Positions 1 through 5,887 of a DNA stretch of 7,778 nt are shown piece by piece. Made by a program: the position numbers and the translations under genes. How positions within the stretch are numbered: the first letter of the stretch is position 1; each line of letters begins with the position of its first letter. This DNA is from Planctomycetota bacterium (GTDB lineage Bacteria > Planctomycetota > UBA8108 > UBA1146). The notes beneath the pieces are model-generated. The model was not told the DNA's origin. It ran no database searches and saw only the letters and a program-made list of their open reading frames with translations. The DNA is taken from assembly GCA_002691835.1 (NCBI GenBank), contig NZJA01000101.1, positions 1 to 7,778 on the forward strand, written 5' to 3'.

Positions 1-64
1 CCGCTTTCTTTTTTCGGTTAAAAACAAATCGAGCGGCCATGGTTCAGATTTCTGAAATGGAATG

Positions 65-70
65 AAGGAG
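65..70 (+). promoter_or_regulatory. Shine-Dalgarno AAGGAG that selects a GTG start
   Basis: AAGGAG lies 6 bases before the GTG at 77. The earlier in-frame ATG at 62 would place this motif inside the coding sequence and has no purine-rich site of its own upstream. The GTG start also gives a signal peptide of ordinary shape. No convincing -35/-10 pair was found in the short stretch 1-61. Confidence 0.75.
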
Positions 71-76
71 TGCCTC

Positions 77-880
77 GTGTTGAGAGTTCTTATCATCTTG
101 TGTGCCACTGTCGTGATTCTTTCCGGTTGTCAGCAATTCCAAATGCGCTCATTGCCCACCGGCGATGATCGTCCGCTCGTGGGGATTCATGATTTAGCCC
201 TCAGAGAGGGTGTGACCGAGGAGCAGTTTGAGGCCTTTGTCGCCGGTCCGTTGCGTGAAGCCTTCCGGGAGCCGGTCAATGGCGTGTCTGTCGGAGTCTC
301 CAAATGCGATCGCGGAGAATCTTTGGGCCAGTACCAAATGGGTTGGTTCTTCGAGAGTGTGGCCCAGCGGGATTCCTACTTCCCAGAGGGAGAAGGGATG
401 ACCGACCTGTACCGGGAAGAGGTGGGTCAACATGTGGGCGAGGTCATGAGTCAGCTCTTCAGCCTGTGCCAGTCCACAGGTTTCACTGACTACGTCATCG
501 TCTTTGCCACCCCGGTTCCTTCAGAAGATCCGGTGCCGGCGATGTACGGTGCCCACAAACTGGAACTGCGCGACGGGGTCACCGAGGAAGCGTTCGAGGA
601 ATTCATCACCGGGGACTATGCCAAAGCCTGGTCAGAAGAGATCAAGGGTTGCGGCAATATCATTCTCAAGGGAGACCGGGGTGAACGTTCCGGCAAATAC
701 ATGATCGTGCACCGCTTCCGTCCGTGGACGCTGCGGGATCAATACATTCCTGAGCCGAGCCGCCTTTCCGAGGAGTGGATCAACGAAGTGCAGCCGCTCC
801 TCCCCGAGGAAGCGGGGAATCGACTGAGGGAGATGGCCCGTCGCGACGGCTTCTCTGATTGGGGTCCGGTTCGTCCCTGA
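77..880 (+). CDS. Lipoprotein with two tandem copies of one alpha/beta-type domain
   Basis: Predicted 267-residue exported lipoprotein of unknown function. Read from GTG, it opens with a short hydrophobic signal peptide (MLRVLIILCATVVILSGC) ending in an L-S-G-C lipobox, so Cys18 should be lipidated and the protein membrane-tethered outside the cytoplasm. The mature part is an internal duplication. Copy A spans about residues 35-140 and copy B about 156-262. Both contain, in order, R-[ED]-G-V-T-E-E-x-F-E-x-F, a D-R-G-E-x-x-G-[QK]-Y segment, an R-D-[SQ]-Y-[FI]-P-E segment, and a closing G-F-[TS]-D-[YW]. I do not recognise a named family. The pattern of strands and helices with an invariant DRG and RDxYxPE suggests a ferredoxin-like or dimeric alpha/beta-barrel fold in which the two copies form an intramolecular dimer; that is inference. 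It is a single-gene unit closed by a terminator just downstream. Confidence 0.85.
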   Translation: MLRVLIILCATVVILSGCQQFQMRSLPTGDDRPLVGIHDLALREGVTEEQFEAFVAGPLREAFREPVNGVSVGVSKCDRGESLGQYQMGWFFESVAQRDSYFPEGEGMTDLYREEVGQHVGEVMSQLFSLCQSTGFTDYVIVFATPVPSEDPVPAMYGAHKLELRDGVTEEAFEEFITGDYAKAWSEEIKGCGNIILKGDRGERSGKYMIVHRFRPWTLRDQYIPEPSRLSEEWINEVQPLLPEEAGNRLREMARRDGFSDWGPVRP

Positions 881-913
881 TGAGATCCTCTCGCCAATTT
901 TGAAATGAATCGA

Positions 914-940
914 AACGCCCGGGGCTTCCCGGGCGTTTTT
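914..940 (+). terminator. Intrinsic terminator after the lipoprotein gene
   Basis: A perfect 10-bp GC-rich stem (AACGCCCGGG at 914-923 with CCCGGGCGTT at 928-937) closes a 4-base loop GCTT and runs directly into a T tract (five Ts, 936-940). It lies 34 bases after the lipoprotein stop codon. This is a textbook Rho-independent terminator on the plus strand and separates the lipoprotein from the zinc-ribbon gene. Confidence 0.9.
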
Positions 941-1014
941 CATGGGGGGCTGAAAAATTGGTTCTTTGGAGAGTTGTAGCGATGGGGCAGACTGGAACCA
1001 GGAAGTGAGGGCGG

Positions 1015-1605
1015 ATGGCGATTTCGACGATCTGTGAACATTGCGGGGCGGGATTGTCGGCACCAGACAGTAGCCTGGGGTCCAAGGTCAACTGCCCTAC
1101 CTGTGATCGCAAGACTCGGGTTCTCAATCCGGAAGATTCGAAAGCGTTGTTGGAGAAACAGGCTCGGGAAAACGAGCGCCAGGAAGAACGACGTTCACGC
1201 CTGGAATTGCTTGCCCGTCTCGAACGTGAGGAAGCGATGCGCGGTGGCATTGAAAGCTCTGTGCGAAACTTCCAGCCGCGAGCGGGAACCCGTCATGGGC
1301 GCTTGCGTCAAATGGGGGGAATGCTGCTCGGGCTCTCGTGGGTGGTCCTGCTGTTGATGGGAGTCCAGGTCATCTTTCAGTTCATGGCCACCATGAACTG
1401 GCTGGCGACCGATGAGGCCACTGGCGGATTCGGCGGAGTGGCCCAGGAGATCGCCCTGGCGCTGGTCGCTTTCTCGCTGATGCGTATCGCCGCCGAAGCG
1501 TGCTTCTTCATGGCAGAGTCCGGGGATCGCCAGTGGGATATCCGCGCCCTGCTCCTCGACCTGCTCGATGAGCAAAGCCGAAGGCAGGATGAGGAAGTCA
1601 CCTGA
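1015..1605 (+). CDS. Zinc-ribbon membrane protein with two membrane helices
   Basis: 196-residue protein of unknown function. The N-terminus carries C7-x2-C10 and C27-x2-C30, a four-cysteine zinc ribbon like those that begin many bacterial membrane or regulatory proteins. Residues about 42-76 are extremely charged (K, R, E, Q rich) and likely form a long helix or coiled coil. Two hydrophobic segments follow, about 102-126 and 141-167, separated by a short polar, glycine-rich stretch. The acidic C-terminal tail ends in E-E-V-T. With two membrane passes, the zinc ribbon and tail should be on the same side, probably cytoplasmic. The ATG start is supported by GAGG at 1007-1010 and GGAAG at 1001-1005. 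The gene stands alone between a terminator and the convergent Roadblock operon. A sensor or scaffold role is possible, but nothing in the sequence proves it. Confidence 0.8.
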   Translation: MAISTICEHCGAGLSAPDSSLGSKVNCPTCDRKTRVLNPEDSKALLEKQARENERQEERRSRLELLARLEREEAMRGGIESSVRNFQPRAGTRHGRLRQMGGMLLGLSWVVLLLMGVQVIFQFMATMNWLATDEATGGFGGVAQEIALALVAFSLMRIAAEACFFMAESGDRQWDIRALLLDLLDEQSRRQDEEVT

Positions 1606-1642
1606 TCCGGTTTGAATTGTCCGCGGAAGATCTCCACTGAAA

Positions 1643-2149
1643 TTATTCAGAGAAGAAGCAGTCCAACGCACCTTTTGCAGAGTCACCAAAGTTGCTGTCA
1701 AGTTCTATGCGGCTCGGCGGACGGTGACGAATCTGCTCGAAGATTTTCTCCAGGCCATCACTGGCGGCTTTGGCATACAGCCGCACCATCCCGACGGTGG
1801 TCTGGTCATCGAAAACGGTCGCCATGATGGTTCGGTCTCCGACCATCGTCAGCTGGATGCTGTCTTTGCGTCCCTGATGAAACAGAACCGAGAATTCTTC
1901 TTCACCCAACAGTCGCGCCATCTCCTTCGTGGCGGCGTATGAGCCAGCAACGAGAGCGGCGACCGTCTGTTCATCGATGGAGCTGGTGTCTCCACAGCAG
2001 GTCACCATGTGACCTTCCTTGTCGATGAGAAGGTTACATTTACTTCCTGAAAGATCGAGGAAGTTGCTGAGGACTTGGTCGATCTGCTGGATGTCTTCCC
2101 GGTAAAAAACCAGGCGTTGATTCCTCAGGTGATCACTGTCACTAATCAT
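1643..2149 (-). CDS. Roadblock/LC7-domain protein, last gene of the GTPase operon
   Basis: 168-residue cytoplasmic Roadblock/LC7 protein, the class that partners MglA-type GTPases as GAP, GEF-like or scaffold subunits. After an N-terminal helix, the core shows the usual order: a strand with L-L-I-D-K-E-G-H, a helix containing A-A-L-V-A-G-S-Y-A-A-T-K-E-M-A-R-L-L-G-E, then E-F-S-V-L-F-H-Q-G and strands ending in T-T-V-G-M-V-R-L-Y. The 'GE-EF-LFHQG' and 'D-TT-G-VRL' pattern is what I know from Roadblock proteins encoded beside MglA homologues. It differs clearly from the shorter Roadblock protein of the same operon. The last 25 or so residues form a non-conserved tail ending in C-F-F-S-E. The start at 2149 is preferred over upstream in-frame options because GGAAGGA sits 6 bases before it. 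It begins 17 bases after the GTPase stop. No terminator is visible in the 37 bases to the convergent gene. Confidence 0.87.
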   Translation of the reverse strand: MISDSDHLRNQRLVFYREDIQQIDQVLSNFLDLSGSKCNLLIDKEGHMVTCCGDTSSIDEQTVAALVAGSYAATKEMARLLGEEEFSVLFHQGRKDSIQLTMVGDRTIMATVFDDQTTVGMVRLYAKAASDGLEKIFEQIRHRPPSRIELDSNFGDSAKGALDCFFSE

Positions 2150-2155
2150 GATGGA

Positions 2156-2162
2156 TCCTTCC
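2156..2162 (-). promoter_or_regulatory. Ribosome binding site of the distal Roadblock gene
   Basis: On the minus strand GGAAGGA precedes the ATG at 2149 by 6 bases. This decides against the longer in-frame reading starting near 2200, which would overlap the end of the GTPase gene and add residues unlike the family. Confidence 0.75.
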
Positions 2163-2166
2163 AAAT

Positions 2167-3090
2167 TCAGGAGAAAAAGCCTTGGGCATGAGCGACCCAT
2201 GCGGCAAGGGCGGTCAAGAGGAAGCCGACACTCATGGCGATGACCATCGCCTTTCCGCGCCTGTTTTTTTGTCGGCGGGGAGAGGTGACGATTCGGGGGC
2301 GAGCATTGGCCGACATCGAATCAGCGGTCGTCATACGGCGAACTCCCGTCGCCCGAGTCTGACGAGCTACCGTGGCTCGGGATTTGGGAGCGACCAGAGT
2401 CTTTGTCGCCACTGCGGTGGCAGAGTCTTGAGTGGCGGAGACTGAAGGACTGCTGTCAGCTGTCGTTTCCTGGGTGTCAGAAGCAGATTTCCCACGGACG
2501 GAAGAGTGTTGCTGATTAAGAGATTGGAGAACCATGCCCGCCAATTTCTTGAGAGTCGGGAATACCCCTTCTCCCGATCGTGCAACGGCTTCCACATGGG
2601 GGAAGCTCCCGGGATTCAGTTCCTGATCCAGTTCTTCGACGGAGTAAACATCGGGAAGATCTCGTTTGTTGTACTGAAGGACCACCGGCAGTTTCTCAAA
2701 AGAGAGGCCATGTTCTTTCAGGTTCTCTTCCAGATTTTTCAGACTCTCGATGTTTTCTTCCATCTTGCCGCGTTTCGAATCGGCGACAAAGACAACACCG
2801 TCTGCTCCTTGAAGGACCAGTTTGCGGGTCGAGTTGTAATAGACCTGTCCCGGAACCGTATAGATTTGGAACTTGGTCTTCATCCCTGCAACCTGACCCA
2901 GATTCAGGGGCAGGAAGTCAAAGAAGAGAGTGCGATCACCTTCGGTGGCGATGCTGGTTAAGTCACCGACACTGGTTTGTGGCGCCTTTTTATGGACGAC
3001 TTCGAGATTGGTGGTTTTTCCACTCAGTCCCGGTCCGTAGTAGACGATCTTGCAGTTCACTTCTTTGAGAGAGAAGTTGATCTGTACCAT
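2167..3090 (-). CDS. mglA: MglA-like small GTPase with C-terminal membrane anchor
   Basis: 307-residue Ras-like GTPase of the MglA group. Residues 1-192 align without gaps, as I recall it, with Myxococcus MglA: P-loop GPGLSGKT (19-26), switch-1 segment with TEGDRTLFFDF (49-59), the MglA-type switch 2 TVPGQ (78-82), NKRD (141-144) for guanine recognition, and an A-R-S-G G5-like segment near 170. Arg53 and Gln82, which serve catalysis in Myxococcus MglA, are both present, so GTP hydrolysis is expected. The family is normally about 195 residues. Here a Ser/Thr/Ala-rich linker (about 194-260) follows, then a basic stretch (R-R-Q-K-N-R-R-G-K, 272-280), then one hydrophobic helix (about 281-301) and a short end G-F-F-S. 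This predicts a tail-anchored, inner-membrane GTPase facing the cytoplasm. AGGAG lies 5 bases before the ATG. The Roadblock genes on both sides are the likely regulators. The symbol reflects family membership, not proven function. Confidence 0.93.
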   Translation of the reverse strand: MVQINFSLKEVNCKIVYYGPGLSGKTTNLEVVHKKAPQTSVGDLTSIATEGDRTLFFDFLPLNLGQVAGMKTKFQIYTVPGQVYYNSTRKLVLQGADGVVFVADSKRGKMEENIESLKNLEENLKEHGLSFEKLPVVLQYNKRDLPDVYSVEELDQELNPGSFPHVEAVARSGEGVFPTLKKLAGMVLQSLNQQHSSVRGKSASDTQETTADSSPSVSATQDSATAVATKTLVAPKSRATVARQTRATGVRRMTTADSMSANARPRIVTSPRRQKNRRGKAMVIAMSVGFLLTALAAWVAHAQGFFS

Positions 3091-3113
3091 ATTTACTCCT
3101 GTTTCCGTGGCCC

Positions 3114-3132
3114 GGCTTCTGCTTAAGAAGCC
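3114..3132 (-). other. Intercistronic RNA hairpin across the Roadblock stop codon
   Basis: A perfect 7-bp inverted repeat (GGCTTCT at 3114-3120, AGAAGCC at 3126-3132) with a 5-base loop spans the stop codon of the MglB-like gene and the gap before the GTPase gene. In the minus-strand mRNA it is not followed by a U tract, so it is not a normal terminator. It could stabilise or process the transcript, or tune translation of the GTPase relative to its Roadblock partner. The fold is seen; the role is inferred. Confidence 0.45.
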
Positions 3133-3479
3133 TGGATCTTGAGGATCCCGCGCAACTTTCTGGCCACGCTGCGTATTTCTAACATTCCACTGTTCATTTC
3201 GAGTCCGGCATGAGTAACGACGATCAGCGTCGCCTCGCCGATTTCCAGAAGGATCAGATTTCCTGAGGTCCCTTCAAGAACGATTTCGTGAGGCTGTCCA
3301 TCTCCGCTTTGAACAGAGGCTCGGTGAATGCACAAGCGAGCACCCGAAGTGATCGCCGCAAGGGTGTCACTGTCGAGTCCTGGCCCGAGATCAGAAACGA
3401 CAACCATTCCATCTTCAGTCATCACCATCGATCCGAGCACTCCCGGAATTTGCTGAAGAGATTGCAGATGAGATTTCAT
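3123..3479 (-). CDS. mglB: MglB-like Roadblock/LC7 protein
   Basis: 118-residue single-domain Roadblock/LC7 protein of ordinary length. The fold signature is plain: a first helix then I-P-G-V-L-G-S-M-V-M-T-E-D-G-M-V-V-V-S (strand, turn, strand), a central helix starting D-T-L-A-A-I, a strand with I-V-L-E-G, then L-I-L-L-E-I-G and L-I-V-V-T-H, and a C-terminal helix with E-I-R-S-V-A-R-K-L-R. Homodimers of such proteins act as the GAP for MglA. Here the gene sits directly before the GTPase, matching the mglB-mglA order. The ATG at 3479 overlaps the stop of the upstream TPR gene (ATGA), indicating translational coupling. AAGGAG 8 bases upstream confirms this start over a GTG seven codons earlier. 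Which of the two Roadblock proteins is the functional GAP cannot be told from sequence. The symbol is by family and gene order. Confidence 0.88.
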   Translation of the reverse strand: MKSHLQSLQQIPGVLGSMVMTEDGMVVVSDLGPGLDSDTLAAITSGARLCIHRASVQSGDGQPHEIVLEGTSGNLILLEIGEATLIVVTHAGLEMNSGMLEIRSVARKLRGILKIQAS

Positions 3480-4546
3480 CGTTGAGTCTCCTTCTTGCAC
3501 GATTCGTGTAGCTGACGAGAGAGCTGAACTTCATGAGAAGCGCGTGTGCAGTGCCCCAGAAAGGTGGTTTCCTGAGAGCTCTCCTGCAAAGTCTGGCCCA
3601 TGAGGATTCCGCCTCTTCCTCGGGAGGTGAAGCGGACAAAGTCACCCATGCCCATACGGGGCAGTGCTTGCCTTAAGGTTCCGACCATTACGGAATAGTT
3701 ATTAATGGTGTTTTCACTGAGATCGGCATTCTCTGAATGAGCGACCAGAGATCGATCTGCATCGATTTCCCAGAGGTCGAATCCTGAGGCGGTTTGCAGA
3801 AGGCTTGGTTTTTGTGTGGAGTGCTGCGGCTCGACCCCTGTTTCCCAACGAAGGAAGAGTTCCTGAACATTGGTCGTGTTCTCTGCCGGAATTTCCTCTG
3901 CACGCAATTTTAATGCGATCACCTGCGGATCATTGGGGGCTGCGCGGTTTAGCGGTGCGAGAACCTTGCTCGCGGCCTGCGGCGCTCTGAGGTAAAGCAG
4001 CAGGGTAGCCAGATCACGCAGGCAATCACCGTGACCCGGACGCAGTTGGCACGCCTTGGTCAAGTAACGGAGAGCACTCAATCCGGCTACGGCATCCTCT
4101 TCCCGGATGAATCGACGGAGATAAGAACGGGCAACTGCGAGATATCCCTCTGGGTCACATGGGTCTTCCTCGATTGCGGCTCTTGACCAAAGTTGCCAAC
4201 CCGAGCGATCTCCCAAAATGTCGAGGAGGTCTGCGAGTCGAGAGGCATTGAGCGCAGAAAATTCGGTCTCTGCTTTTTCCTGCAGCTGGGGGAGCTCGAT
4301 GCGCGCATATTGCTTCTCGAGCAGGATCAGCTTTTCTTCACCTTTGGGCCATGGCTGGAATCGGCTGACTCCGGCCCTCAGCAATCGAATTGCTGCACGG
4401 AAGTGCTTTCGTGACTGCAGTTTCGAAACTTGATCGAGGAGCTCATCACTGCAGCCGTCTTCGAAGAGAACCTTCCAACGGAAGTCGGCAGACTTCCCGG
4501 GGGTCGGTCTGGCAGCTCGGGATTTCCATGATTCGATAATGCCCAA
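3476..4546 (-). CDS. TPR-repeat protein with Roadblock-like C-terminal domain
   Basis: 356-residue protein, first gene of the GTPase operon. The N-terminal two thirds are helical and repeat-like. The clearest TPR-type units are about 133-170 (from P-E-G-Y-L-A-V-A-R-S to C-Q-L-R-P) and 172-206 (L-R-D-L-A-T-L-L-L-Y to A-P-N-D-P). Less regular helical pairs lie at 35-125. The last ~100 residues (250-351) change character: G-F-D-L-W-E-I-D-A-D-R-S-L-V-A-H-S looks like the first Roadblock hairpin, N-N-Y-S-V-M-V-G-T-L-R-Q-A the central helix, and the later T-S-R-G-R-G-G-I-L-M-G and T-F-L-G-H-C-T the later strands. This assignment is moderate and would need profile or structure comparison. No signal peptide or membrane helix is seen, so it is cytoplasmic. 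The start is a TTG with GGAGG 4 bases upstream; no ATG occurs until late in the protein. TPR domains usually mediate protein contacts, so a scaffold for the GTPase is a reasonable guess. Confidence 0.8.
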   Translation of the reverse strand: MGIIESWKSRAARPTPGKSADFRWKVLFEDGCSDELLDQVSKLQSRKHFRAAIRLLRAGVSRFQPWPKGEEKLILLEKQYARIELPQLQEKAETEFSALNASRLADLLDILGDRSGWQLWSRAAIEEDPCDPEGYLAVARSYLRRFIREEDAVAGLSALRYLTKACQLRPGHGDCLRDLATLLLYLRAPQAASKVLAPLNRAAPNDPQVIALKLRAEEIPAENTTNVQELFLRWETGVEPQHSTQKPSLLQTASGFDLWEIDADRSLVAHSENADLSENTINNYSVMVGTLRQALPRMGMGDFVRFTSRGRGGILMGQTLQESSQETTFLGHCTRASHEVQLSRQLHESCKKETQR

Positions 4547-4737
4547 TCGGCCTCCGTAAGCCGGCTGGTTCGTCTGCGACCTGCAGATTCTCTCCGGCCA
4601 TCAAGACTACGATGGGAACCGATGGCCCCGCAAACCGACGAGATACCCCTCTCGGGGCTTGCCTGTCACCATTTGGAGTGATACGCAGAGGCAGGGAAAT
4701 CTCCAGCAGGCCCTATTGGGCAGAAACGAGGCCATTC
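4547..4737. other. Divergent intergenic region between the GTPase operon and the peptidase gene
   Basis: This 191-base stretch must hold the start signals for both divergent units. It is open in the peptidase frame from 4612, but those 42 extra codons (G, R and P rich) do not look like the family and the better ribosome site is at 4738. It contains alternative GC hairpins: a short one with CCCC at 4646-4649 and GGGG at 4654-4657, and a competing one pairing GCCCCG at 4625-4630 with CGGGGC at 4653-4658. No plus-strand promoter stands out. Confidence 0.5.
4640..4669 (-). promoter_or_regulatory. Weak candidate promoter for the GTPase operon
   Basis: On the minus strand GTGACA (4669-4664) could be a -35 box, five of six to TTGACA. 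TATCTC (4645-4640), 18 bases further, could be a poor -10. The match is marginal and sigma-70 rules may not hold in this organism, so treat it as a pointer only. Confidence 0.2.
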
Positions 4738-5883
4738 ATGAATGACGAGAGACCGGAGCATTTGGCGGAATTGATCGTCGATGCGAGTGATAGGGAGCCA
4801 GATCTGCTCTGGGCTTCGGGATTTCTTGCCGTGGATGCCTTTACCTGGCTGCGTGATTCCACGGGCAGTGCGATTCTGCTGACCGATCTGGAATTGGGCC
4901 GCGGCGAAAAAGAGGCCTGCGTCGATGAGGTCGTGAGCCTGTCGGCGATGGAGCGTGCTGCAAAAGAGGCCCAGAATGTCGAATCGGTCCCCTTTGAAGG
5001 GGTCGTCCTGCATTGGCTGAAGTCCCGAGGAATCGAAGGGGTCAGAGTCCCATACCGATTTCCGCTCCTCCTTGCAGATCACCTTCGTCGAGGAGGGATT
5101 CAGGTGGATCCCACTCCCGACCCCTTCTTTAGCGGTCGCAGAATCAAACAAGATCATGAGATTCGCTGCCTGGAGGAGTCTCAAGCGGCCACTGAGGCTG
5201 CGATGGAGCTGGCGATCGGCATGATTCGTGCCAGTGAAGAGGGCGAGGATCGAATCCTTCAGTTGGCGGGTGAGCCCCTCACTTCTGAGTTTATCAAAAT
5301 CGCGGTTCGCTCCTTTCTTCTTGAGAAGGGCCTGCAGTTGGGGGATTTCATCGTCGCCTCGGGAGATCAGGGCTGTGATCCGCATGATGTCGGCAGTGGG
5401 CCAATCCGGGCTGGAGAGACGATCATCTGTGATATCTATCCTCAACACATGACTCACCGATATTGGGGAGACATGACCCGGACCGTCGTCAAAGGTCAGG
5501 CCAGCGAAGATCAGATCCGGTTGCATGCGGCAGTCCTGGAAGCCCAGGAAACAGCGATTTCAATGATTCGGCCAGGAGCCTGTGGGCGCGAGATTCACAG
5601 CAAGGTTCAGGAGATCTTCGAGGAAGCCGGTTTTCCGACGGAAAAACGGGATGGCCAGTGGGTGGGCTTCTTTCATGGCACCGGCCACGGATTAGGCCTC
5701 GATATTCACGAGGGACCGAGGATTTCGGCCGTTGGACCTCCTTTGGAGGAGGGAATGGTCGTCACCGTCGAACCGGGGCTTTACTACCCTGGTCTGGGAG
5801 GTTGTCGCATCGAGGATGTGGTTCTCGTCACAGCGGACGGTTGTCGGAACTTTAATCAGGCTTCCAAGGAACTTGAGGTCTGA
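4738..5883 (+). CDS. M24 family metallopeptidase, Xaa-Pro aminopeptidase type
   Basis: 381-residue cytoplasmic peptidase of the pita-bread (M24) fold, expected to remove N-terminal residues, probably before proline. Residues 1 to about 135 form the divergent creatinase-like N-domain; the catalytic domain follows. All five metal ligands are visible: Asp232 (C-D-I-Y-P), Asp245 (G-D-M-T-R-T), His317 (F-H-G-T-G-H-G-L-G), Glu345 (T-V-E-P-G) and Glu359 (R-I-E-D-V). His216 (D-P-H-D) and His324 (L-D-I-H-E) match the proton-shuttle and substrate-binding histidines of aminopeptidase P. The spacing between the two Asp ligands is 13, against 11 in E. coli PepP, marking a DIYP/GDMTRT subgroup. No export signal is seen. 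GAGG lies 6 bases before the ATG at 4738; an in-frame ATG at 4612 is less likely. The stop is 4 bases from the next start, so the peptidase and the SagB-type oxidoreductase are almost certainly co-transcribed. The exact substrate is unknown, and prolidase or another dipeptidase is possible. Confidence 0.9.
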   Translation: MNDERPEHLAELIVDASDREPDLLWASGFLAVDAFTWLRDSTGSAILLTDLELGRGEKEACVDEVVSLSAMERAAKEAQNVESVPFEGVVLHWLKSRGIEGVRVPYRFPLLLADHLRRGGIQVDPTPDPFFSGRRIKQDHEIRCLEESQAATEAAMELAIGMIRASEEGEDRILQLAGEPLTSEFIKIAVRSFLLEKGLQLGDFIVASGDQGCDPHDVGSGPIRAGETIICDIYPQHMTHRYWGDMTRTVVKGQASEDQIRLHAAVLEAQETAISMIRPGACGREIHSKVQEIFEEAGFPTEKRDGQWVGFFHGTGHGLGLDIHEGPRISAVGPPLEEGMVVTVEPGLYYPGLGGCRIEDVVLVTADGCRNFNQASKELEV

Positions 5884-5887
5884 TTCC

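Noticed and set aside
1637..1650. Terminator between the convergent genes (CTGAA-ATTA-TTCAG)
   Set aside because: The stem is only 5 bp, AT-rich and not followed by a T tract on either strand, so it is too weak to call.
4612..4737. N-terminal extension of 42 residues on the M24 peptidase from the ATG at 4612
   Set aside because: The extra residues are low in family resemblance (G, R, P rich), and a GAGG 6 bases before the ATG at 4738 gives a better start just ahead of the N-domain.
4666..5526. Long open frame (286 codons) on the minus strand opposite the M24 peptidase
   Set aside because: The opposite strand encodes a peptidase with all five metal ligands; the antisense translation shows no motif and is a shadow of codon bias.
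5732..5887. Longer reading of the SagB-type gene beginning at 5732 inside the peptidase gene
   Set aside because: This would overlap the most conserved part of the M24 catalytic domain in another frame, and family resemblance only begins at H-Q-E-T-K-Y-D shortly after the TTG at 5888.
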